DNA of 64,000 nucleotides. Origin: Morchella semilibera. Its lineage: Eukaryota > Ascomycota > Pezizomycetes > Pezizales > Morchellaceae. The notes below the pieces were generated by a model. That model was not told the DNA's origin and ran no database searches. It saw only the letters and a program-made list of their open reading frames with translations. Numbering within the stretch: the first letter of the stretch is position 1; each line of letters opens with the position of its first letter. Both the position numbers and the translations under genes were made by a program. Location of the stretch: positions 990,111 to 1,054,110 of the forward strand of contig WBVU01000010.1 of assembly GCA_009192285.1 (NCBI GenBank), in the 5' to 3' direction. Positions 12,199-23,931 of the stretch are shown here, in pieces.

Positions 12199-13862
12199 GA
12201 TATGATGGGGTATGGATATGTGATGTTATTTAGAGTGGTGATGATGCTGATACTGGTGATATTGGAGGCGGCGGGACGCAATTTCGGCTTGCACTCGTCT
12301 ATCTCGCGGCCTAGGTCACTAGGGAGAGAGAGAGATGAGATTTTGACTGATCTGATCCTGTGTATTGCCCCCTTGTAGAGTTATTTCTTTGGGTTTAAAC
12401 TGAATCACCCAGCGACACAGCACTTTACCTTGTAAGTACTGTGGTTGATCGTCGTGAGGTTGTGACGTTATAGGTTGATCTCCCCCATCCTAACCCGTAT
12501 GCGTAATCCACGTCTCTTGGCAGGGGAGGGAAAAAAAAAGATTTTAGTAGTGTTTCTCCTCCACTTGCTATGGCGGCGACGGCGCCATGCGTGTTTCACG
12601 ATAGTGCGGGATACATAACATGCAAGCCACTATCACACCCGTTTCATTGCCTTCCAGAAGGGGGGGGGGGGCAGTTTCTGTCGGTTCCCACCGACCGAGG
12701 AAAGCAGGTTTCTGGTGATGGTGGTTTCTCGGGAGGGGGGGCTTCTAGACTACAGCCAGGAACGTCAGAGCTAATCCGAGACTCTGGGGGGGTGGGTGAT
12801 TGGGCCCTCTTTTTTCTTTTCCTCCTCCCGTTCCTGGCGTTGGTTACGGGTGGATTGCGTTCGTGGGTTTTGGGCCCTGATGACGGCATTGGCGGATTAA
12901 TGGATATTTGTGCCTGGGTTCTGTATCTGGCGAGTGCTTTACCTACAGGGTAGAGTAGAGATATATGTACCTGCGTATAAATGCTTTTACGTCTTCGATT
13001 TACCAGGTGGCTGGCCGAGCTGAATGAAGATCGATGGCACATGCAGCACTCTTATTTTCTTATATGCAGAACCCAATTCGTCGGATTCTAATTAACTTCT
13101 AACTCCAAGAGTAGATCCTTAGTAACAAACTCACATCATGCACCCACATTATGAAAGGAGAATTCTCTAAAGGCGCATCATAGATAGGGTGCAATTTGCG
13201 CCCCCCCCCCCCACCCTCTCTCTCTCTCTCGCCGCCACGCCGTCAGGGAATCATGTCCGGCCTACTACTTACTTACATGCATGTAGTTGGCTAGATGGAT
13301 TTGCTTTTTTGTTTTTTTGTCTGGGCCAAGAGAGTTTGCGCTTGGGCCGTCCCAGCAGCCAAAACTTGTCGCCATTATATATACCTATCAGATCAAGATC
13401 TTTCTTCTTGTGGAGTGATTCTTTTACCCCATCAGACTTCTTTTCCTCCCCCCCCCCGCCTCAGCCTCCTCCACCCCGAATTGATCTACTGGGTGTTGCC
13501 TAGGTATCACGATCTTTAAGGTTGTGGGATTATATTGGCTTGACGCATTCAGATTGTGGGTCTAGCCTTGCCAATTTGTGCACTTGGTTTGGGTCATCCG
13601 GAAGTCTTGACCATTCATTCACCCACTCGCTTTTACTTATTTCTGCATTTTTTTGCCTTATCTTTTTTTTATCGAGCACGCGGTCATTTGTCTGCTAAAT
13701 TAGTAACGGACGGATACTATTCGGGTGCATACTCACAGGATATATAATATCCTCAAGGGCCCTACACATATACCTACTCTAGAAACAACCCAAAAGCTCG
13801 AGGAGGACAGTGTCTAAAACAGACAAAGAAAACCCTTGCTTCCCACACATCCCCACTTCACA
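12199..13862. other. Intergenic region between divergent genes
   Basis: Separates the divergently transcribed PLP-binding protein gene (-) and MscS channel gene (+), so both promoters should lie here. It contains G-runs (about 12661-12671), a C-run followed by CT repeats (13201-13230) and poly-pyrimidine tracts. Two overlapping open frames at 12570-13042 on opposite strands are low-complexity and match nothing recognisable. Confidence 0.5.
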
Positions 13863-16600
13863 ATGAAATCGCCCACATCCCCACGCAGCGGCGGATTCGC
13901 CCCCCTCAGAACTAGGAGCCTTAGCCCTGACCACTCCCGCTCCCGCTCCCACTCTCCCTCCCGCGACCACATCGTCAACATCCAACTGACGCCCATCAAG
14001 ACCAACACCTCCAACATCACCTCTACTAGCGCCCGCAAGGAAGAACAGAATTTCGGGTTTGGCCGCGAGGACACGCAGGAGACGTTCGACGGCATCTTTC
14101 ACAAGCACAGGGGGCGGCGACGCAACCGCGGCTTGCAGACGGGCGGAGATGCGAGTCTGGTCGACGACGAGGGCGCACTCACGGCCATGGGCAGGTTTTA
14201 TGAGAGAGTGCTCAACTTCTCAATCGTCACGAGGTATATACTGTATATTATCCCGCTGTCGCTGTGCTTTGTTACGGTCATATTGGTGGGGCTGTATGTG
14301 GCGCCAGGGGCGAGTATTGGCGGGAATGATAAGCATAAGGGCGTGAGGATTGTGTGGTTTTTTGTGTGGGTATGTTTGTGATTCTCTTTCCCCCGCATTT
14401 CTTGTTTGTGGTTTGGTGCTGACAAAAATAGCTCAATATCGTCTGGTGCTCGCTCTGGGTGTCGAAACTTGTTGCAAAGGCACTGCCGGCAATCTTTCAG
14501 GCGCTGGTGGGCGTAGTTAGTAGCGGAGTTAAGAAATATGCTCTCGTCATTAAGGCCCTCGAGGTCCCGATATCTCTCGTCGGTTGGGCAATTGCGTCCC
14601 TTTGCTCGTTCCTTCCTGTAAGCCCGCATGTCAATGATAGAAAATGCGGGAAAGAACTGATCTGAAACCCCCCCACAGCTCATGACCCGAAACCCCGACC
14701 AACTCGCCTCGGGCGACACAGGAATCCGCGAATGGCAGCGCCGTCTTAACCTCGTCCTCATCGCCTGTCTCATATCCTCCCTCATCTACCTGGGTGAGAA
14801 ACTCATCATCCAGGCCGTCTCCGTCAACTACCATCGCAAGCAGTTCGCCCTACGCATCAAGGCCAATAAGGGGAACGTGCGCTTTCTCAGTCAGCTGTAT
14901 GAAGCCTCGCGCGCACTCTTCCCCGTATACACTGAGTTCGCCGAGGAGGACTACATCATCAGCCAGTCGCTCGCCTCCACGCTCATCGTGCCGTCAGGAA
15001 AGAGTGGAACCGCGGCGCCCGTGCGCACCATTCTAGGGAATATCAATGTAGTCCAGGACAAGGTTACCAGTGCATTTGGAAACATTGCGCAGGAGGTCAC
15101 GGGGAATAAGAACGTGTTTAATCCGAATAGTGCCTACTCGGTGGTCGTTAATGCGCTGCAGAGGAAGAGCAGCAGTGAGGCGTTGGCGAAGCGTATATGG
15201 ATGTCGTTTGTCGCAGAGGACAATACGTGCTTGGAGAGGGAGGATCTGCTCGAGGTGATGGGCAGCGAGCATGAGAAGGCAGCGCTCGAGTGCTTTGCGA
15301 GTCTGGACTCGGACGGGAATGGCGATGTCAGTCTGGACGAGATGATCATGCATGTCGTGCAGATTCACAATGAGCGCAAGGACGTGGGCAAGAGTATGCA
15401 GGACGTGGTAAGTATCTGCGTACAGAATTCACATTCTGATAAAGCACCTACCAGGGCAACTGCTAATCTGAATCTGATATGCACCAGGACAATGCCATCC
15501 GCGCCCTCGACAATGTCCTCGGCTTCATCGTCTTCATCGTCGTCGTCATGGTCTTCGTCGTCTGCCAGCAGTCCAGCGTCGGAACGACCCTGGCGGGCGC
15601 CGGAACCGTCCTCATCTCCCTCTCCTTCGTGTTTGCCATCACCGCGCAAGAAATCCTCGGCTCCTGCATCTTCTTGTTCATCAAACACCCATTCGACGTT
15701 GGCGACCGCGTGGACATTGAGGACCGGCGCTACGTCGTCGAGCACATCTCTCTCCTGTACACTGTCTTCAAATGCCTCGACAACCAAAAGATCACCCAGG
15801 TGCCCAACAACGTTCTCAACACGAAATGGGTCGAGAATATCTCGCGCTCAAAATACATGACCGAGTTTGTCAAGATCGGCGTCAGCTACGACACCAGCCT
15901 CGAGGACATCACGAAGCTGAAGGAGGAGCTGACGGTCTTTGTGCAAGAGAACAGCCGCGACTTTCAGCAGGACTTTGAGGTTGAGGTTGTGGGTGTCAAT
16001 GACCTCGACCGCCTCGTTGTTCGCCTGGAGATCCGCCATAAGAGTAACTGGGCCAACGAGCAGCTGACGCTGCAGCGAAGGAACAAGTTCTTCTGCGCGC
16101 TCGTGCTGATATTGAAGAAGATACCCATTTACGGCGCCGGAAGGGGAGATCCCAGCATTGGCGAGGAGGGCAAGCCGATGTACACCGTTGCCATACCCGA
16201 CGAGCTCGCACAGGTCAACATGAAGAAGGCGGCGGATACCAAGGCGAAGAAGCGGTGGGACGCCCCACCCACGCCGTCGCCTGAAGAGGAAGAAGGGGAG
16301 AAGGAGAAGGAACCCGGGTTCTTTAGCCCTACGGAGGGCACCCTGCACACGGGCGCGAGCTACAGCGCGTATGTGACGTCGCCGCCGGAGGAGCGGCGGG
16401 GACGCACCAGCGCGGAGAGTCGCAGGGATGATGTGGAGGAGATGAGGAATCTGCTGAAGAGGGGGAGCACGAGGGGGAGGAGGAGGAGGGCCGGGGCCGG
16501 GGCCGGGGCGACGCCGGGGGGCGGGTATGCGGGTAGTCCACCGCCGCCCATACCACAACAATATGTACAACAACAGTTGACAACGAACAATCCATACTAT

Positions 16601-16637
<37 letters not shown>

Positions 16638-16660
16638 GCGGCGGGCATGGGAAAGTGTAG
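13863..16660 (+). CDS. MscS-type mechanosensitive ion channel with EF hand (4 exons)
   Basis: Fungal relatives (S. pombe Msy1/Msy2) sit in the ER membrane and regulate Ca2+ and cell volume on hypo-osmotic shock. Inferred exons 13863-14369, 14432-14617, 14679-15407 and 15488-16660 give 864 residues. Order: Ser/Arg-rich cytosolic N terminus; membrane segments starting with YILYIIPLSLCFVTVILVGLY, more in exon 2 and LNLVLIACLISSLIYLGEK in exon 3; a canonical EF-hand loop DSDGNGDVSLDE near residue 440; then the MscS pore and beta domain (LGFIVFIVVVMVFV, FAITAQEILGSCIFLF, HPFDVGDRVDIED, VPNNVL, WVENISRS). The tail is low-complexity, with a GGCCGG-type repeat and a run of 12 glutamines coded by CAA and then 11 CAG (about 16600-16636). 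An in-frame extension upstream lacks an ATG, so 13863 (cacaATG) is preferred. Confidence 0.93.
16600..16637 (+). repeat. CAG microsatellite coding polyglutamine
   Basis: A CAG run near the 3' end of the MscS channel coding sequence, encoding about 12 consecutive Gln before GGGHGKV and the stop. Such a tract is likely to vary in length between strains. Confidence 0.85.
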
Positions 16661-19496
16661 ATAGGAACGTATGCTTTAGTGAATGGAGAGGGCTTTTGGG
16701 GGCGGGGTTTGAAGGGAAAGGATGTGGGGGGCTAACTGGCTGGGTCCAGTGGCGTTCATAGTATCATTATTATTACTTATTGTCATAGCATTAATGGCTA
16801 CTTCTTGTACACATATTTTTATATCTTTATCCCTAGGAACCTGGAGAAAAGAAAACTTGTCCCTAGATTATTCTGCTCTACTGGGTGCTCTGTTTGTGAC
16901 CGTGGACCAAAACCTCTTTCTCTCTAGAATTAATTAAAGACACGCCTACTAGATCTAGATTGCAGTATGTACAGCCTGGTAGAATTATTGCAAAAATGGG
17001 TCTTGCGTGACCCGGTAGTCGCCCTATTAGCCCTTAAAGGAGTTTTTTGCTGCAAGCATGGACTAAGAACATCATCATAAGGGTCATGTACCCAGGGTGT
17101 CGGAAAGTGATGCACATTCGGTGGTTTCATAGCCACACGGGAGTCAATTTCCACACTGGGCTATTTCAAGGTAGATATGAGTGTGCAGATACTCTTCATT
17201 AAATTACGCTTATATGGTAGAGAGGTTCTGAATATTTTTATATCGTGATAAAGTATTTGGGCGTTTTCTAGTTACATAAAATGTACATCACTTTTCGACA
17301 CCCTGTGTACACCTGTTGTTGTTGTGGAGGTGTTATGCAAATCAGGTTAAAACCGCAAAGAAGGTTACCACACCGTGCGTTGAGAGGCTGTGGTCTAGTG
17401 GTTGTGGAGGGATGGCTTTTGCAATAGCTCTACCAGGCTCTATAGGCACTAAGGCAGACCATCACTCGCCCCCCAGAGAAGGAGAGGGGGGGGTGGGGGG
17501 TCAAAGCACTACATACATGTATCTCCAACGAGCTGCGGCGGGAGCGGGATGTCGAGTCATGGTTTATCACTCGGCCGTCGCCTCACCAGGCGAACCCCTC
17601 GCTTTTTTTGTTTTTTGTTTAATTCATTACATGTATGAAAAAATCCCTCGCGTTGATTACATGTACTTACGTATTACTAGATGGGTATGGACACTATGGC
17701 TTCTAGACTAGATGTACGTGAAGAAGGAAGTCCTCTGGCTGGAGATGGCGGGGTTGGGGGGTGCATTTGTGTGTGTGTTTGTGCCGGGTGGAAAATAAGC
17801 TTTCTATCCCCTCCCGTGCCCTGCCCCACCACCAGCAGGGCCAGCCCTAACTGTGACTTACTTAGCAAAGCACTCAGCACGGGTCTGCGGCTTGGCCCAC
17901 GGGAGAGATTTTTCTCCCGCCATCTGCACCTCCAATAACGAACGCTCTACCTCCGTCGCCGCCCCACCGTCATGAAGGCTCCAACATCAGTGGGTCTGCG
18001 CCTTGGTCTACTCTAGACACCGTCCTCGGCTTTTGGGTAAGGGCACTTAGTGTGACGGGCTGATCTCTGGGCGTGGCCGAGGAATCGGGGCTTTTGGTTT
18101 CTTTGGGCTTTGGGGCATTATGCCGCTTGGGTGATTCCGGGCTGGTGTGTAGAACGTGGGCGTAATCTGGGGGCTATAGAGGGCTTTGTGGGGTGGGTGG
18201 GTGGTGGGGGTACTAGCTGCCTGGGTGGGGTTGCGTTTTTGCTTGCTGGATGGCGCCCGTGGGTTATGGTTTTCGGGGAGACTTGGGTGTGGGTTTGGCT
18301 CTGTCTGTGTGGTTTACTTTTTCCGTTGGGGGCTGGGGGGCTTTGGGGTCTTGAAGCTTGGGAGATTGCTTTCTCTGGGGGGTTTTTGGGTGGGCGGGGG
18401 TTATGGGGCCGTGGGGAATGTTCGTGGGATGATCTTGCGCTGTACCATAGAGCTAGCCTGGGAGATTGGGCAGTTCTCTATTGAAAGAACCAACTGAGAC
18501 AGAGGTATGGAAATTTTTATATATATCTAAGACGACATCGACTAGGGCCTGAGAGGGCAGTGGGGAAATTGGGCTGAGACAAGGAATGTATGGCCCTCTG
18601 GGAGACTGTGCCGGAGCCGTTATTCACTTTGGGGCTTTAAGTTTCCGCGGCTGGTGGCTATCGCTGTCCGTAAGGATCACGCAGAGGAGTATTTGCCATG
18701 ACTTGGCTAGGGGTATATTGTCCCACGAAGAGCTCGGGCATGGAGATAGAGAGATAGAGCGGAGAGAAGGCTGCCTTGTTATTTCTACCCTTTCTTACTG
18801 CCTCACCCGCCCCATGAATCAATGCACAAAATGCACACTTCCAGTTTGTCCGGTGCGCTTGGGGTCCTGATAGCGGGGGGTTATCCGCTAAGTTTTGTGG
18901 GAAAGTTCTACATATCCGTATAGTCGTTTTTTGCGAGCCCGGGTATGGTCGCTGGTGCGAGCTTTGCCAGTCTCCGCCAAAGCAGGTTACTGTGGCTCAG
19001 TGGTGTGATGTAGCCCAGCTACTATTAGGGTGATAGCCTACGGGGTTGAGGAAGCAAGGGTCGAGGGGGGAAACTTAGCATGTACCTCCGGCGGAGGTCT
19101 AGAGCTGGCTGTGAGATATCGGGGCTGGTTTGGCTGTCTGTATGACGTTACATACAAAGGGACAAGGCACATCGGGGGTTCAGGAGAGACGCCATAGTAG
19201 TCTCAGGGGAGAGAAAGCTTAAACGGAGGGTCGGGATAAGGTCGCTTGAGCAAACCCTCACTATCATGTGTAGATGGCGGGTCCCGCTTTACCTATGGGG
19301 CGAAGGCGCTTTAGTCTCTCGCTGTGTCGTGCCTGTTTCTGTGGGTTGGATGCTATAAGCTTGAGTTTGGTCTGTCTCCGTCGGGTTCACTAAGGGGCAT
19401 TGGGGATAGATGGTCTTGGGGATATATACATAGAGTTGGTGCACACGCATGAGAGAATAGGGAGTGAAGTCATAGTAGCATCCCTACCACGCCAGG
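16661..19496. other. Gene desert
   Basis: No gene recognised. It is G/T-rich on the plus strand in 18.1-18.5 kb, where overlapping frames rich in Gly and Trp are composition artefacts. Contains TACATGTA palindromes at 17514, 17628 and 17658, one TATCACTCGG at 17565, and at 17007-17040 a short copy of the dispersed repeat seen at 10391 and 35481. Confidence 0.45.
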
Positions 19497-19980
19497 GAAT
19501 GCATCATTTGATGCATTCTCGACACATTGCCCATATAAAATCGGACATGATAATGCATCCTTGATGCATTATCTGTCGAGGGCTCTCTTGAGAGATGTGC
19601 ATGATACATTTCATTAGGAAAGGGGAAGTCATCAGGAAATGTATCAGGAAAGGCATCAGGAAAGTCATCCAATAGCCATAGACTCGCTTGATAAGAGCTA
19701 TATCATATCATTATTATATCAGCTGATGGCCTAGCTGGTAAGACGTATGCGTGAAGTTTGTTAGTTGAACCATTCACGTTCAATTCCCGTACAGAATAGT
19801 ATTTTTTTCTGGATCATATACATTTACTGATCCTTTTACAGATCCCTTTACCCATTGGAAAGTCGTCAAATGAGACTAGGATGCATATGCCGATGCATTC
19901 GCCGATTCATATTAATACGAAGGATGCAATTCATGGTGCATTTTGAGATCCATTTTCGATGCATTACCTGGCGTAGTAGA
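19497..19980. repeat. Cluster of GATGCATT palindromes
   Basis: Two perfect short hairpins lie at 19497-19518 (GAATGCATCA, TT, TGATGCATTC) and 19549-19573 (GATAATGCATC, CTT, GATGCATTATC). More copies or variants of GATGCAT lie near 19880, 19893, 19920 and 19957, and short tandem 'catcaggaaa' units at about 19630-19670. A tRNA-like sequence sits in the middle. Function unknown. Confidence 0.6.
19720..19810 (+). ncRNA. tRNA-like sequence, possible SINE head or decayed tRNA
   Basis: TGGCCTAGCTGG at 19727-19738 fits the Pol III A-box consensus; GTTCAATTCC at 19778-19787 fits a B box about 40 nt downstream, a tRNA-like spacing; a T7 run at 19803-19809 could be a Pol III terminator. I cannot form a good acceptor stem or T stem, so this is not a functional tRNA by eye. 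A tRNA-derived SINE or pseudo-tRNA is more likely. Confidence 0.35.
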
Positions 19981-20719
19981 TATGCATGACATGTTGGATT
20001 TAGGGGAACATGTTCCGGATGGGCGCTAGACATTTCATGATCCCCGGACAAGGAATTTCTTAAAAAGGTGAGACTAATCTCGCCGTCCCAGTCACCTTAT
20101 ATATTTGGTGTGTGGGACATCCCAGTATACCGAGTGATAACATGTGATTGAAGGGCGAGAAACTGTTCTGTCCGGTAGGTTATAGCAGCAAAACCCAGAG
20201 CTCGAGAAATCTACTAAAATGAAGTGCTTTTAAAGATAGGGCCTGTAACCTCACCTGCGTGCAAGCGAAGAACTTCGGTAAGCCGTTTGAGACGCGGGAG
20301 GCTTGGGAGACCCTGGGGGAGACCTGGGAAATTTCAATTCTCCGGAGGCCGCCCGCTGACTCGAGAGTCTCCAGAGCCCCCACTAAACCTTCCAGAGCCC
20401 TCCGAACGACTCCGCAGAACCTCTACAAACCCCCCTTGAGGCCGTCTATTTTAGCGTAGCATCTGTAGGATCTATCAGTAGGTTCAAAGCGCCCTCCTAG
20501 CCTCTCCCTAGAAATAAATTATTTCCGTGAGACCCTCCCGCTGTAAGCATTTTCGCGCTTGAGATTTTCGATAAGGCCTATCTGTCTCCTGTTACTCTCC
20601 GGAGGGCTAAGCGGACCCTCCCGAGGTATCCTGAGACAAGAAGAAAGCTGATCTACCACCCGGTACCCTCCTGAGAGCCTATTAAGCTCTCCCAGAGTAT
20701 CCTGAGACAGTAGGATAGA

Positions 20720-21890
20720 TGTCACGCCTCCTGTGTTCTCCTGAGAGCTCCCTATGTTTCCTGTACTCTCCTGAGACCTCTCTGTGTCCCCTGTACTCTC
20801 TTGAGAACTCCTATGCTCTCCTGAGATCCCTTTGAAATTCTCTGTATCTCCCGCGCTCTCCCGAGCGCTCCCTGTGTCTCCTGTGCTCTCCTGTGATCCC
20901 TCTAAAACTCACCGTATCTCCTGTACTCTACCGAGAGAGCCCCGCACTCTCCTGAGAGTCCCCCGTATCTCCTGTGATCTCCTGAGAGCCCCCCGTATCT
21001 CCTGTGATCTCCTGTGATATCTCCGTATCTCCTGAGATCTCCTGAGATATCTCTGTATCTCCTGTGGTCTCCTGAGATATCTCCGTATCTCCTGTGTTCT
21101 CCCGAGCTATCTCCGTGTCTCCTGTACTCCCCTGAGAGCCCCCGTATCTCCTGTGGTCTCCTGAGATATCTCCGTATCTCCTGTACTCTCCTGAGATATC
21201 TCCGTATCTCCTGTACTCTCCTGAGATATCTCCGTATCTCCTGTACTCTCCCGAGAGCCCTCCAATGTCTCCTGTACTCTCCTGAGAGCTCTCCGTATCT
21301 CCTGTGGCCTCCTGAGAGCTGTCCGTATCTCCCATGGACTCCTGAGATATCTCCGTATCTCCTGTGATCTCCTGAGATCTCCCGAGATATCTCCGTATCT
21401 CCTGTGGTCTCCTGAGATATCTCTGCATCTCTTGTACTCTCCTGAGATATCCCCGTATCTCCTGTACTCTCCTGAGAGCTCTTCGTATCTCCAGTGGTCT
21501 CCTGAGATATCTCCGTATCTCCCGTGATCTCCTGAGATATCTCTGTATCTCCTGTGATCTCCTGTGATCTCCCGAGATATCCCCGTATCTCCTGTGGTCT
21601 CCTGAGATATCTCCGTATCTCCTGTGATCTCCTGTGATATCCCGAGATATCTCCGTATCTCCTATGCTCTCCCGAGAACCCTCGGATCTCCTATACTCTC
21701 CTGAGAACCCTCTGTGTCTCCTATACTCCCCTGAGAAGTCTCTGTGTCTCCTGTACTCTCCTGAGAGCTCTCTGTATCTCCTGTGCCCTCCTGAGAACTC
21801 CTATGCTCTCCTGAGATCCCTTTTAAATCTCTGTATCTCCCGAGATCCCTTTAAAACTCACCGTATCCCCTGTGCTCCCCTGAGAGCTCT
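20720..21890. repeat. Minisatellite, about 30-bp units, roughly 1.2 kb
   Basis: Tandem array of variants of TCTCCTGAGATATCTCCGTA followed by TCTCCTGTRNTC. The unit contains the palindrome GAGATATCTC. Because 30 is a multiple of three, long frames stay open on both strands (plus: a YLLYSPEISP-like 10-residue repeat; minus: GDTEISQEST-like). Centre units are most alike; outer units are more diverged. A variant block (CTCCTATGCTCTCCTGAGAT, then a CCCTTT and AAACTCACCGTAT segment) occurs near both edges (about 20806-20925 and 21797-21870). No convincing gene structure surrounds it. Confidence 0.9.
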
Positions 21891-22149
21891 CCAGAAACCA
21901 CTCAAATTTCCCGGAGCGGAACAATTATTCTCCGAGCAGGATGGCAGCTGAGCCGTTGCTAGGCCCTAGAGTTTAGGTGTTCCTTGGCGGGGCTGTGGGT
22001 ACGCACACATAGTTTCCCTTAGCCCCACATACAATTTCTATGGAAATCATAAACGACCACTCAGCACCATAAAAAAAATTCCACTCCACTCCGCCCCGCC
22101 CCACTTCCCCTCTTCCCTACCTTCCACAACCACAACCATGCTTTGCTCG

Positions 22150-22990
22150 CCCATCTTGAGATGGACGAGTTCGGTCCCTGGGCTACGGCCGAGGGACCGA
22201 GCACCACAGACTACTACTACTACTACTGATTTGCCTCGCTCGTTTGGGACGACGAGCCTCCTCTGGAGGTCACTGTCCTGAACGAGTCGGTCTCTGGGCT
22301 ACGGCCGAGGGATCGAGCAATTGAAGTTTGAATCACGGGCCTGGTCCGCCTTGCCCGCTTTAGAACTCGAGTATGAACCTTGAGAGCTGGGAGGAGTATG
22401 TTTCTCCCTAGACTAGGCTACAGCAGCTGAGGGGGTCTAGCAATAAGATTTGGGGTTTGGGATCCTGGGGGTAATTAGCCTTACTCGTCTGAGGGAATCC
22501 TGTTCTTGAATGAGGGAGAAGGATCGATCCGGACGAGTCGGCCTCTGGGCTATGGCCGAGGGGTCTGGCAGTACGATTTGGGGTTGGGATTTGGGATTTG
22601 GGATTTTTGGGGTGGTAGCCTTACTCGTCCAAACCGGGCTCCTCAATCATAGAGAAGCATCGATCTGGACGAGTGGGCCTCTGGGCTATGGCCGAGGGGT
22701 CTGGCAGTATGATTTGGGATTGGGATTTGGGATTTGGGATTTCTGGGGTGGTAGCCTTACTCGTCTGGACCGGGTTCCTGCATAGTGGAGGAGCATCGAT
22801 CTGGACGAGTCGGCCTCTGGGCTACGGCCGAGGGGTCTGGCAGTACGATTTGAAATTTGGGATTTTGGGGTTTGAGATTTTGGGGGTGGTAGCCTTACTC
22901 GTCCAGAGTGATCGGGTTCCTGCATGAGGGAGAAGCATCAAGCTGGACAAGTCGATCTCTGGGCTATAGCCGAGGGGTTGAGCGCTGTGT
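22150..22990. repeat. Tandem repeat of about 130-bp units (six or seven copies)
   Basis: The conserved core GACGAGTCGGCCTCTGGGCT, then AYGGCCGAGGGGTC, recurs at about 22162, 22279, 22531, 22667, 22803 and 22944, with a decayed copy near 22410. In the better copies it is followed by GGCAGTAYGATTTGG, a variable run of GGGATTTGGGATTT, a block ending GTAGCCTTACTCGTC, and GGGTTCCTGCAT. Spacing between copies is about 118-143 bp. CCTCTGG...CCGAGG could fold as a small hairpin. Frames across it shift between units, so it is not protein-coding. Confidence 0.85.
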
Positions 22991-23931
22991 ATATAACGCC
23001 CCTCCCAACAACAGTACGCCATCCGACCAACACAGGCAGCACCAAACCACTGGTGGATTTTGGGGGCGTGCTAGGCCGTACGTTCCCCCCCGACATGCAT
23101 TTCAATCCGTGGGGAGCAGCCTCTACGGACACCTTGACTTCAATTCTGGGGCGCTGGGAATTGGTGGCATGTACCTACAGCTAGCTAAGGCTCGGCGCGC
23201 GCAACGGTGCTTGTAGAGACCGCCTAGGTTTAATTGTCATTTGCCATGTACTGTATCTACTAGAGAAACGCCCAGGAGCGTAGAGAAACATAAAGGTTAT
23301 ATAGCGCCAAGACCGAGCCGTCGTAGCTAGGTCGTTGCATCACCCCCGCCCGGGGTACATACATGTACGTAGGAGGTCCGCCCCATCACAGAATATCACT
23401 CGGCGTGGAAATGATCGCAATTGCATGTGGTAGCTCTGATCTGTAACCTCCAGCTGAGTAAGTACATGTAAGTAGTTACACCGTCCCACCGGGAGCGGTG
23501 CACTGTAATACCCCCCCCCCCTTTTTTTTTCTTTCTTTTCTCTGATCACGCAAACATCGCCTCTGCCCTGCCCTGGGTGGTAGTGGTGGCGGGGGGGGGT
23601 GGAGGAATATCAAACCAAACCAAGCCTGTGTTGTCTGGTATAATTTTTGGGGCATTTCGAGACCCCATCCGCCCCCCCCCCCCGCCCCCAATCTTACATT
23701 TTATGTAGAAGTACAGCGGTGCAGAGCACTTATATATATATATACAACCAAGTATGATACAAAAAAAACAAAACAAAAAAAGAACTCTAGGAATATATAT
23801 GATATCTGGTATTTATTTACTTGTTAAGAAAAGAGACCGGAGTCAGCTAGCTAATGGTAGAGAGAAGGAAGGGAGGAGGAGGAGGAGGGGGGGGGGGGGG
23901 GGAATAAAGGGGAAACAAAATAGACTACCGT
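22991..23931. other. Intergenic region downstream of the helicase gene
   Basis: No gene recognised. Contains TACATGTA at 23360 and 23463, TATCACTCGG at 23394, homopolymer tracts (C at about 23511-23520, T at 23522-23531, C at 23673-23684), a TA repeat near 23732, and a GGA/G-rich stretch at about 23871-23901 just beyond the helicase stop codon. Confidence 0.5.

Noticed and set aside
12570-13042. Overlapping 127- and 132-residue frames on opposite strands
   Set aside because: Contain homopolymer-coded Gly/Pro runs and match nothing recognisable.
13836-13862. Upstream extension of the MscS channel frame
   Set aside because: The frame is open but begins at TTG; the first ATG, in a good context, is at 13863.
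20928-21428. Repetitive 166-residue frame in the minisatellite as a gene
   Set aside because: Open only because the unit is a multiple of three; both strands are open and no start context, introns or flanking domains support a gene. Kept as a repeat, with the possibility noted.
22510-23216. Several frames across the 130-bp repeats
   Set aside because: Each is the same repeat translated in shifting frames; unit lengths are not multiples of three.
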